DNA of 33,016 nt. Source: JBAZWV01 sp041660225 (lineage in GTDB: Bacteria; Patescibacteriota; Patescibacteriia; 2-12-FULL-60-25). The stretch's first letter is position 1; each line of letters starts with the position of its first letter. The notes under the pieces are model-generated. The model did no database searches, was not told the origin of the DNA, and saw only the letters and a list, made by a program, of their open reading frames with translations. The position numbers were made by a program, and so were the translations under genes. The stretch is from NCBI GenBank assembly GCA_041660225.1, contig JBAZWV010000005.1, positions 1 to 33,016 of the forward strand, in the 5' to 3' direction. Shown here piece after piece: positions 7,769 through 14,776 of this stretch.

Positions 7769-9321
7769 AGGATCGTCACGCGATAGAGCGTCTCATTTCC
7801 TGCTTCAAAGACCGGCTCGAGCTTAAATCCGTAGACGCGCCATGATTCTATCTGTTCCGGCATTGCGGTACGGAGAAAAAATGCGACAGGTGTTTTTCCG
7901 CTCTCCAGAAGTTCATGAAGTCGTTCCTTCGTCGGCATCGGTGATACCGCGCGCCAGATCGGAAAAAAGAGTTTATCGCTACGCTCCGAAAAAACGATCG
8001 TGAGCGGATCAAGCGCACTTGCCGCCTCTCGACGCACCTCTGTATATTTCAAAAGTTCGATTCGATTTTGAATGAGACCCTCGTCATCACGCGCAAACGC
8101 GGTCCACCAACCAAATAGTCCCATTGATGTCGTTACAATCAACGCGAATACCATTCCATAACGAGGAAACGAACGACGCACTAGGGAGACGAACCATCCG
8201 AGTGACAGCGCGGCGAAGACAGAAACCGGCAATAGATATCGCAAAAAGGAATTTGCAAGCGAAACATGATTGATTCGAACATGATCCTGATACAGCGCCT
8301 GTCCGTAGATAAGACTCAAGACACCGATTGTATAGGCGGCAAGCAAGATGAATCGTCGCGAGGTCTTCTCGCGCCACAACAATAAAACGGTTCCAACCAT
8401 CAACAAAAACCACGGAAAAAGATACCCCATCAGATACGCTCGCACGTTGAACAACACGTTTCGCGGATGAAAACCGAACGGCCACGACTCAAACCAGGAT
8501 TTCGACGCCGCAGGTGCGACGGTCGTCACTTCTGCGCCCGCATTGATGATCGGATCACGCAATTGATATCCGGAAATCAACCACTGTCCGTATGTCTCTT
8601 TTCCGATCCACGCTCCGACAAGACAAACGATGAAGAGCGGAACGATGATATACAATGCCGCGTTCCATCGTTGGAGCTGTTTCGTTCCGCGTTCCCTGTC
8701 AATAAAGGCGTAGGCGACCCACGGAAGAACCCAAACCGCCTCAATCGGCCGAATGAGAAGCGCCATGCCCGCGAGGATTCCGGCGATCACAAGCTCGGCA
8801 TGGTCTTCTGATCTCCAGATGATCCACGCCGCCCATATCGTCAAACATATGACGGGAAGATTCGGAAACAACCCACGGTTTGCGTACAGGATCACGAGCG
8901 GAAACGTCATCCATCCCACGATCGTTGCCAATTGTCCGAGGCGTCCCCATTTTTTTGTAAACGAAAGAAGCGGAATGACGGTAAGAAGCGCGAGGAGCGG
9001 CGTGAAGAGCATGAACGCGTATCCACCAAGCGCACGATACGGAATCACGAGAAGCGCAGGCATGCCGAGAAACCCGACCGGAACCATCCGATTCTCCGTC
9101 ACAACAAAACTCCGCGGATGCGCCCATGGCGTACTGAAAAAAATCGGGTCGATGATTGAAAAAGATTTCGTTTCAACAAAACTTCGCACCGACGCGGCAA
9201 CAGCCGTTTCATCCGGACTCAAAAAGATCCGTGCACCGACTGACGGGAGAAACAGAAAAGTCGTCCCCAACAGAGCAACGAGGGTGACAAGGCCCGCAAT
9301 AAGCAACCAACTCCGCTTCAT
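7765..9321 (-). CDS. Polytopic membrane glycosyltransferase-like protein (GT-C type)
   Basis: A 518-residue protein with about 10-12 hydrophobic segments. After the first helix (about 5-25) comes an extracytoplasmic loop with SPDETA, in which D37-E38 sit where GT-C enzymes (PMT/ArnT/GT39 type) carry their acidic catalytic motif. The C-terminal 100 residues form a soluble outer domain ending in TLYRVTIL. Such enzymes take a polyprenyl-phosphate sugar and glycosylate protein or lipid on the outer face of the membrane; the acceptor here is unknown. The ATG at 9321 is chosen because the frame upstream (to 9414) is not hydrophobic or conserved-looking and overlaps the divergent promoter region. 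It heads the minus-strand glycan cluster. Family assignment rests on topology and the DE motif only. Confidence 0.75.
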   Translation of the reverse strand: MKRSWLLIAGLVTLVALLGTTFLFLPSVGARIFLSPDETAVAASVRSFVETKSFSIIDPIFFSTPWAHPRSFVVTENRMVPVGFLGMPALLVIPYRALGGYAFMLFTPLLALLTVIPLLSFTKKWGRLGQLATIVGWMTFPLVILYANRGLFPNLPVICLTIWAAWIIWRSEDHAELVIAGILAGMALLIRPIEAVWVLPWVAYAFIDRERGTKQLQRWNAALYIIVPLFIVCLVGAWIGKETYGQWLISGYQLRDPIINAGAEVTTVAPAASKSWFESWPFGFHPRNVLFNVRAYLMGYLFPWFLLMVGTVLLLWREKTSRRFILLAAYTIGVLSLIYGQALYQDHVRINHVSLANSFLRYLLPVSVFAALSLGWFVSLVRRSFPRYGMVFALIVTTSMGLFGWWTAFARDDEGLIQNRIELLKYTEVRREAASALDPLTIVFSERSDKLFFPIWRAVSPMPTKERLHELLESGKTPVAFFLRTAMPEQIESWRVYGFKLEPVFEAGNETLYRVTIL

Positions 9322-9403
9322 TGAGCAATATCCTACCACGTCTAGGAGCGAGTGAAGTAGACAACCCCGTTTGTATACTTCCGAGTGACGACGACGGGGA
9401 TGG

Positions 9404-9427
9404 CCGTAGGCCATATCATGGCTACGG
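9404..9427. promoter_or_regulatory. Imperfect palindrome in the divergent promoter region
   Basis: CCGTAGGCCAT-ATC-ATGGCTACGG is an inverted repeat with one bulged G. It lies between the divergent genes starting at 9321 and 9459, just upstream of the extended -10 at 9443-9451, where a -35 contact would fall. It could be an operator or an RNA hairpin. Confidence 0.4.
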
Positions 9428-9442
9428 TCTTCGCGGGCAATG

Positions 9443-9458
9443 TGCTAAAATCGCATGT
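9443..9458 (+). promoter_or_regulatory. Extended -10 promoter of the lysozyme-like/priA/def/fmt operon
   Basis: TGCTAAAAT (9443-9451) ends 7 nt before the ATG at 9459, which implies a leaderless mRNA. No good -35 is visible, as is usual for TGn-extended elements. Confidence 0.55.
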
Positions 9459-10889
9459 ATGCAAAAAACTCGTCATTCTTTCGTGTTTGCAGCATTTTTG
9501 CTGACACTCGCCATTTCTTTTCCGCTTGCGACCCACGCAGAGGTCGAGTTGGATCCTGGCTTCAATCCCGATGCGATTCTCTCGGATAACGACATTTTTG
9601 ATGCCAATGCGTTCCCATACGACCGGATGGTGCGTTTTCTGATGACGAAGGGAACGCTTGCAACCGCCGCGCAACTCGATATTGACGGTCAATTGAAACC
9701 GGTTCCACAGATCATCTGGCGCGTATCGCAGACCTATAAGATCAACCCGAAATACTTGATTGCCTTGATTCAGAAAGAGCAGTCACTCGTCGAACACTCA
9801 AATCCGTCACAACGTCAGTTTGATTGGGCCGCAGGATATGGAGTCTGTGATTCATGTGCGAAAGATGATCCTTCGATTCAAGACTTCAAAGGATTCGCCG
9901 CGCAATTGGAATGGGCCGCGAAACAACACCGTGAAAAATACCTGATGCAACTTTTGACGCGCGGTCTTACGATTGGCGGACAAGGTCTCGGAAAAACCGT
10001 CACGATCGACGGAATGAAGGTGACTCCGGCGAATAATGCGACGGCGATGCTCTACAGTTATACGCCGCACATTCACGGTAACCTGACGCTCTGGAGAATT
10101 TGGAAGCGTTGGTTCAGCGTGAAATTTCCGGAAGGGACCATCGTTCGCGCGGCAACCAGTGGAAAGACCTACATGCTTCGCTTTGGTGAAAAGCGACCGT
10201 TCGCCTCGAAGTCCGTCATCACAACAATGGTTGATCCGGAGAAAGTCGTCGTCGTCCAAGATACGGATCTCGCAAATTATCCCGACGGAACACCGATTAA
10301 ATTTCCGGAGTACGCGCTTCTTCGTGATCCGGAAGGACGCATCTTCCTGCTCGCAGGTGGCATGAAGCGTCACATTGCAAACCAAGCCGCTTTCCAAAAA
10401 TTCGGATTTAACTCGGACGAAGTCGAGGACGTCGAAAGCGCAGATCTCGTTCCGTATCCGGACGGAACAAAAATCACCGTCGAAACACAGTTTCCACAGG
10501 GACTATTGATGAAGATCGCCTCTGCTCCAGGCGTCTGGTACGTGGAGGATGGAAAACGACAACCGCTTCTAGACGGCTCGCTCTTGAAGCTCTATTTCAG
10601 CGGTCGTCGTGTCAAAACGGTATACGATGAAACGCTTGCCGCGATCGCGACATCAACGCCGTATCTCCTCCACGATGGTGAACTCGTAAAATCGAATGAA
10701 GCACCGACCGTGTACGTTGTTGAAAATGCAAAACTCCGTCCCATTCCGTCCGGTGATATTTTCGAGTCTGTCGGCTGGAAATGGCATAACGTTGTCACCG
10801 TTCCAGATCGCCTTATTGCCGCTCATGAATTAGGCGAACCGTTGAATCCCAACGGGGAACACGCGGAACTTGCGGCCACATCCCTATGA
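9459..10889 (+). CDS. Secreted lysozyme-like protein with C-terminal surface repeats
   Basis: A 476-residue exported protein. Residues 1-27 are a signal peptide with a likely cut after ATHA. Residues about 80-215 resemble a lysozyme/lytic-transglycosylase fold: PQIIWRVSQTYKINPKYLIALIQKEQSL places E107 as a candidate catalytic glutamate, followed by FDWAAGYGVCD and YSYTPHIHGN; C130 and C133 may pair. From about 226 to 465 there are four divergent repeats of about 60 residues with a pattern of G-x-VR/LL..., YxL/FLL, GxKRxI/P, VxxVxxxDL, YPDGT. They look like surface repeats seen beside cell-wall enzymes. The ATG at 9459 is chosen by the signal peptide and the -10 seven bases upstream. The stop overlaps the next start (ATGA). 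Muralytic activity is inferred. Confidence 0.78.
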   Translation: MQKTRHSFVFAAFLLTLAISFPLATHAEVELDPGFNPDAILSDNDIFDANAFPYDRMVRFLMTKGTLATAAQLDIDGQLKPVPQIIWRVSQTYKINPKYLIALIQKEQSLVEHSNPSQRQFDWAAGYGVCDSCAKDDPSIQDFKGFAAQLEWAAKQHREKYLMQLLTRGLTIGGQGLGKTVTIDGMKVTPANNATAMLYSYTPHIHGNLTLWRIWKRWFSVKFPEGTIVRAATSGKTYMLRFGEKRPFASKSVITTMVDPEKVVVVQDTDLANYPDGTPIKFPEYALLRDPEGRIFLLAGGMKRHIANQAAFQKFGFNSDEVEDVESADLVPYPDGTKITVETQFPQGLLMKIASAPGVWYVEDGKRQPLLDGSLLKLYFSGRRVKTVYDETLAAIATSTPYLLHDGELVKSNEAPTVYVVENAKLRPIPSGDIFESVGWKWHNVVTVPDRLIAAHELGEPLNPNGEHAELAATSL

Positions 10890-11677
10890 TCGTTTTCGCA
10901 GGCATCGTCCCCCACTCTCCGCTTTTGATTCCGTCCATCGGAAAAGAGCATCGTGAAAAATTGGCCACAACGCTTGCTGCGGTCAAAGAAATTGAAGAAG
11001 CGATCTACACCTCCCGACCGGATTCCATCTGCATCATTGCTCCACACGGCGTCCGATATCCTGACGCCTTCAGCATCAACCTCGCGAGCAAGTACGTCGG
11101 CAATCTGAAAGCCTTTGGCGATCACGCCACAACGGTCGAAGCAAAAAGCGACTATCTGTTGATTGATCGCGTTCAACGCAAACTTCGGAGCGAAGGTGTG
11201 CCGTTTACGCTCACGTCGAATGAAGAACTGGATTACGGTTTCGCCGTTCCCCTGTTGTTGCTCACGAGCCATCTCCAAAACTGGAAACTGATTCCGGTCT
11301 CACCTTCGATGCTCGATGGAAAAGCGCATTATGATTTTGGCGCTCAACTCAAACGCGTCCTTCACGCAGAATCACAACGCGTCGTTGTGATCGCGAGCGC
11401 TGATCTTTCACACAAGCTCACGCCGGAATCTCCTGGGGGCGCGTCACCGGAAGGACCGAAGTTTGATCAAGCGATTCGTGATGGCATTGCGGGGAAAGAT
11501 CCGATGTCGCTCGTGAACCTCGATTTGAATATCGTGGAAAATGCAGGCCAATGCGCGTTCCGTCCGATCACAACGCTCCTCGGTGCGCTGCAAGGAATGA
11601 ACATCACACAAAAGACCCTTTGTTACGAAGCTCCCTTCGGCGTAGGCTATCTCACAGCACGCTACGACGTGCAGTAG
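10886..11677 (+). CDS. MEMO1/LigB-like family protein (AmmeMemoRadiSam system protein B type)
   Basis: A 263-residue cytoplasmic protein related to class III extradiol dioxygenase LigB subunits and human MEMO1. AGIVPHSPLLIPSIG at the N-terminus carries H10. IIAPHG carries H54 and SADLSHKL carries H176; these are the positions expected for metal-binding histidines. The EELDYGFAVPLLLL block matches the family's LDHG-type segment but with Tyr in place of His, so classical dioxygenase activity is doubtful. Biochemical function of the family in bacteria is unsettled. The ATG overlaps the stop of the lysozyme-like gene and its own stop is 3 nt before priA, so it is embedded in this operon. No AMMECR1 or radical-SAM partner of the three-gene system is in the window. 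Confidence 0.85.
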   Translation: MIVFAGIVPHSPLLIPSIGKEHREKLATTLAAVKEIEEAIYTSRPDSICIIAPHGVRYPDAFSINLASKYVGNLKAFGDHATTVEAKSDYLLIDRVQRKLRSEGVPFTLTSNEELDYGFAVPLLLLTSHLQNWKLIPVSPSMLDGKAHYDFGAQLKRVLHAESQRVVVIASADLSHKLTPESPGGASPEGPKFDQAIRDGIAGKDPMSLVNLDLNIVENAGQCAFRPITTLLGALQGMNITQKTLCYEAPFGVGYLTARYDVQ

Positions 11678-11680
11678 AGA

Positions 11681-12133
11681 ATGCCCTTCATTTCTGTTGT
11701 TCCCGCCATCCGGACTCCGTTTGGAGTCGATGTTTTTGATTATCGCGTTGCGGATGAATCCGACGTTGCCATCGGCGATCTCATCCGCGTTCCTTTTCGG
11801 AAGCGTGTTCTTCCGGCTCTCATCATTCGTATTGGAACTGAAAGCGCGTACGCGAACCTTGCGATGTCCGTCGAAGCGCAGCCGCTACTCCGTCTTGGAT
11901 CTGATAGTGCAAAACTCCTGGCGGAGACATCTCGTCACACCTTTTGTTCACAGCCTACCGTTTCGCTTCCTGGATTCGAAACGTTCCGGTCCGAGCAAAA
12001 ACGACGGAACTCAAAAAACAAACAGATCCCTCGACTCCGTCGGACTCCGCTCGGAATGACAAGACGATGTATACGACAACAAGAATCCAAGCTGTCCTCG
12101 AACAAGCGCGTGCAGCAAAAGGACGCGTACTGA
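11681..12133 (+). CDS. priA: PriA N-terminal (3' DNA-binding) part, separated from the rest by a frameshift
   Basis: The first part of a replication-restart protein PriA. FISVVPAIRTPFGVDVFDYRV, then GDLIRVPFRKRVLPALII, match the PriA 3'-DNA-end-binding domain. The domain-like sequence runs to about residue 94 (SRHTFCSQPTV). After this the frame gives a basic, low-quality tail and stops at 12133. The neighbouring frame (-1) immediately continues with FASWIRNVPVRAKTT, which fits the end of the domain. Adding one T to the TTT at 11961-11963 would join them as QPTV-FASW. So this looks like a one-base deletion, a sequencing error, or a recoding site; see the findings. Start ATG 11681 lies 3 nt after the previous stop. 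Confidence 0.8.
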   Translation: MPFISVVPAIRTPFGVDVFDYRVADESDVAIGDLIRVPFRKRVLPALIIRIGTESAYANLAMSVEAQPLLRLGSDSAKLLAETSRHTFCSQPTVSLPGFETFRSEQKRRNSKNKQIPRLRRTPLGMTRRCIRQQESKLSSNKRVQQKDAY

Positions 12134-13395
12134 TCCTCACTCCGTGGAAGCAACGCGCAGAGATGATCGCAAAACAACTCGATGCCGTTACGCTTCATGC
12201 AGATCTTGCTGACGGCGCAGCGTGGACCGCGTTATCGTCGTTTACCACATCAACATCTTCCATTCTCGCCGCAACGCGCATCGGTGCGTGGCTCGCGTGT
12301 GTCGCGGACACAGTCATCATCGACGAATCTGAAAATGATGACTTCAAACAAGACGAACTTGCTCCGCGATTCGATGGTCGTTGGATTGCGGAAACAGCTT
12401 CTTCCATTCGACCATCGCGATCTCTCATCCGCGTCTCAACAACACCGATTCTTTCTGCGAACCCGGATCCAACAACGCCTTCCATTGAACTCCCCCTCAC
12501 CCTCGAACCTTGGCAACGCGGTTCGCGGTCGGGCCTCGCAGGACTTTCCGGTGCGGCTGTTGATCGAATCGAATCGGCGATCGAAGAAAAAAAACCGATC
12601 ATCATTCTGCATCCTGTTCGCGGAGACAGATCGCGCATCCACTGTCGTGATTGCAGTTGGACGATGCTCTGTGCGTCGTGCGCATTCCCCGTCACGGCTC
12701 AAACGGCGAATGTCCGTTGTCAGCGCTGCGGTCGAACAGCTGATCTTCCGGAAGCATGTCCGTCGTGCGGTGGAACGGATCTGAATGCGAGTCGGATCGG
12801 AAAAGATCGTCTTGCGACGGATATCGCAGCACGTTTTGGAAACGATATCGTTGTCGCAGATCTTCCAGAATGGCATCGCCTCCGTGTCGCCGCCGGATCT
12901 CTCGTCGTTCTGACGGATCTTTCTCTCATCGGGGGCTACGTCGAAGATATTCGCCGTCGCGAACGTCTCGTCATCTCGTGGCGCCGTCTCGCGGCGTCTG
13001 TCGCGAGCGTTGGAGGTGAGCTGTACGCCCTCGGTCCGGAAAATGCACTCGCCGATGCTCGAAACTGGCTCGCGAACGAAACCTTCATAAAAACCTGGAA
13101 AGAGGAGTGGAAAGAACGTGAAAGCTTCCGTTATCCGCCCGCGAAGTCCCGTATCAAGCTCTTGATCGATGGAGATGCGACAAAGGCCGAAATCTTCGCA
13201 GAGAAGGTCAAAACTGGGCTGGGTGAGACTTGGATCGTCGAGGGCCCCTACCCCGTCGCATATCGCTCTAAAACCCGTTCAGAGCGTCATGTTCTCCACC
13301 TTCTGCCACCGGAGGGTGAAGACGTGCATGCCGCCTTGGAACCATTCGCCAAGGAAGCTATTATAGATCTTGACCCAATCGCCTTTTTCAGCTAG
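11944..13395 (+). CDS. priA: PriA main part: degenerate helicase domain with intact zinc-binding region
   Basis: The remainder of priA, in the frame shifted by one from 11681-12133. The coordinate given is a TTG; ATG 12067 (MYTTTRIQA) is the only clear internal start. The layout follows PriA: a RecA-like segment with GRVLILTPWKQRA and ATRIGAWLACVADTVIIDESEND, then FKQDELAPRFDGRW. Eight cysteines follow in CxxC pairs (CRDC, CASC, CQRC, CPSC), then the C-terminal domain. Key helicase residues are missing: no GxGKT Walker A precedes the first strand, DEEH is replaced by DESE, and no GRAGR-type motif VI is present. It could keep DNA and protein binding without unwinding. Downstream def and fmt reproduce the common priA-def-fmt order, which supports identity. 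Confidence 0.82.
   Translation: MFTAYRFASWIRNVPVRAKTTELKKQTDPSTPSDSARNDKTMYTTTRIQAVLEQARAAKGRVLILTPWKQRAEMIAKQLDAVTLHADLADGAAWTALSSFTTSTSSILAATRIGAWLACVADTVIIDESENDDFKQDELAPRFDGRWIAETASSIRPSRSLIRVSTTPILSANPDPTTPSIELPLTLEPWQRGSRSGLAGLSGAAVDRIESAIEEKKPIIILHPVRGDRSRIHCRDCSWTMLCASCAFPVTAQTANVRCQRCGRTADLPEACPSCGGTDLNASRIGKDRLATDIAARFGNDIVVADLPEWHRLRVAAGSLVVLTDLSLIGGYVEDIRRRERLVISWRRLAASVASVGGELYALGPENALADARNWLANETFIKTWKEEWKERESFRYPPAKSRIKLLIDGDATKAEIFAEKVKTGLGETWIVEGPYPVAYRSKTRSERHVLHLLPPEGEDVHAALEPFAKEAIIDLDPIAFFS
12025..12062 (+). repeat. Short repeat-like GC-rich insert inside the priA linker
   Basis: The stretch reads CCCTCGACTCCG, then TCGGACTCCG, then CTCGGAATGACAA, with CTCCG/CTCGG units repeated internally. 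It encodes PSDSARNDK in the helicase frame. I recall such CTCGGAATGACA-type motifs as short dispersed repeats in many environmental genomes; only one copy is in this window. It falls between the DNA-binding and helicase parts and is flanked by low-complexity A-rich sequence. Confidence 0.4.
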
Positions 13396-13410
13396 ATTGG
13401 GCCGTCAGAC

Positions 13411-13887
13411 ATGAAAACGCTTCCCATCGTTACCCACCCCACGCCCTCGCTTCGAGTCCGCTCAAAAGAGGTCGATCCGGCGGTGATTGGAACGCCTGAT
13501 TTCCAGGCGTATTTGGAGGTGCTTATCGAGACGATGTGGAAAGAAGACGGCGTCGGACTCGCCTCTCCACAGGTCGGCCGCAATGAGCGCATTATCGTCA
13601 TCACGAAAAAGGGTGAAGCTATCGTCTACATCAATCCAGAAATTACGAAGCGATCCGAAGCCACTGTCACCGACGAAGAAGGTTGCTTGAGCGTCCCTGG
13701 CGTCTGGGGTCTCGTTGAACGCGCAAAGAAGGTCACGGTCCAAGCTCTTGATCGTCATGGTCGTCGTGTCACGCTTGATGCGAAAGCCCTTGAAGCCGTC
13801 ATATTCCAACACGAAATCGATCACATCGACGGCACACTCTTTATTGATAAAGTGAAGGAGTTCACGCGCGGCACACATGTCTCATAA
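13411..13887 (+). CDS. def: Peptide deformylase
   Basis: Removes the formyl group from the N-terminal methionine of new proteins; cytoplasmic, metal-dependent, acting at the ribosome exit. At 158 residues it is the usual length. All three motifs are present: GVGLASPQVG with Q54 (usual GxGLAAxQ; Ser replaces the second Ala), EEGCLSVPG with metal ligand C92, and HEIDH with H134, E135 and H138. It starts 15 nt after the priA stop and overlaps fmt by 11 nt, so deformylase and formyltransferase are made together. No clear Shine-Dalgarno was seen. Confidence 0.97.
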   Translation: MKTLPIVTHPTPSLRVRSKEVDPAVIGTPDFQAYLEVLIETMWKEDGVGLASPQVGRNERIIVITKKGEAIVYINPEITKRSEATVTDEEGCLSVPGVWGLVERAKKVTVQALDRHGRRVTLDAKALEAVIFQHEIDHIDGTLFIDKVKEFTRGTHVS

Positions 13888-14776
13888 AATTCTTTTTCTC
13901 GGTACTTCAGATTTTGCTGTCCCGTCTTTGCGTGCACTTGCAACAGACTCTCGTTTTTCCATCACAGCCGTTATCACGCAACCGGATCGTCCCGTCGGAC
14001 GCCATGCAACGATCACACCTCCGGCAATAAAAGTCGCTGCGCAAGAACTCGGACTCCCTGTCTTGCAACCGGAAAAAATCAAAGAACTTCAAAACGATCC
14101 CACCTTTCAATCCCTCGTTTCGGATCGTCCAGATGTTTTCGTCGTTGTCTCTTACGGAAAAATTCTTCCGCAATGGTTCCTTGATATTCCGAAACACGGC
14201 TGCGTAAACGTTCACGGTTCAATTCTTCCTCGCCATCGCGGCGCATCCCCCATCCACGGAGCCATCGCGAGTGGTGATACGAAGAGTGGCGTTAGCATCA
14301 TGAAACTCGACGCGGAGATGGATCACGGTCCGATTCTCGCAATCGCAGAAGAACCCATTCTCGACACGGACACGGCTGGCTCACTCCACGATCGTCTTGC
14401 CGAACTCGGAGCAAAACTTCTGCCGGACACGCTCGCAGATTATCTTGAAGAAAAGATCCAGCCCGTCGAACAGGATCATTCAAAGGCGACGTACTGCAAG
14501 ATTTTAACGCGCGATGATGGAAAGCTCGATCCGACGACGAAGACAGCCGAAGAACTCGCGCGGCTCGTCCGAGCTTTTTATCCCTGGCCCGGCACATGGA
14601 TCGAACTCGACGAAAAACGCGTGAAGATTCTCGATGTACGCGTCGCATCAGAAAAAATACCAGATGCCCTCTATCTCGATTGTGCGGATGGAACGATCCT
14701 TGAACTCCTCACCGTCCAACCCGAAGGAAAAAAAGGAATGTCGAGCCTGGACTACATCCGCGGCAACAAAGCCTAA
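13877..14776 (+). CDS. fmt: Methionyl-tRNA formyltransferase
   Basis: Transfers a formyl group from 10-formyl-tetrahydrofolate to Met-tRNAfMet for initiation. It has 299 residues. The N-terminal Rossmann-like formyltransferase domain begins ILFLGTSDFAVPSL. The catalytic set is N111, H113 and D149, within NVHGSILPRHRGASPIHGAI and MDHGP, at the spacing known from E. coli Fmt. The C-terminal OB-like tRNA-binding domain contains RAFYPWPGTW. The start overlaps the end of def. The stop overlaps the stop of the convergent minus-strand gene (CTAA, 14773-14776), so no terminator separates the two operons. Confidence 0.97.
   Translation: MSHKILFLGTSDFAVPSLRALATDSRFSITAVITQPDRPVGRHATITPPAIKVAAQELGLPVLQPEKIKELQNDPTFQSLVSDRPDVFVVVSYGKILPQWFLDIPKHGCVNVHGSILPRHRGASPIHGAIASGDTKSGVSIMKLDAEMDHGPILAIAEEPILDTDTAGSLHDRLAELGAKLLPDTLADYLEEKIQPVEQDHSKATYCKILTRDDGKLDPTTKTAEELARLVRAFYPWPGTWIELDEKRVKILDVRVASEKIPDALYLDCADGTILELLTVQPEGKKGMSSLDYIRGNKA

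Noticed and set aside
9321..9458. Upstream extension of the lysozyme-like protein
   Set aside because: It would place 46 charged residues before an obvious signal peptide, and the -10 element lies inside it.
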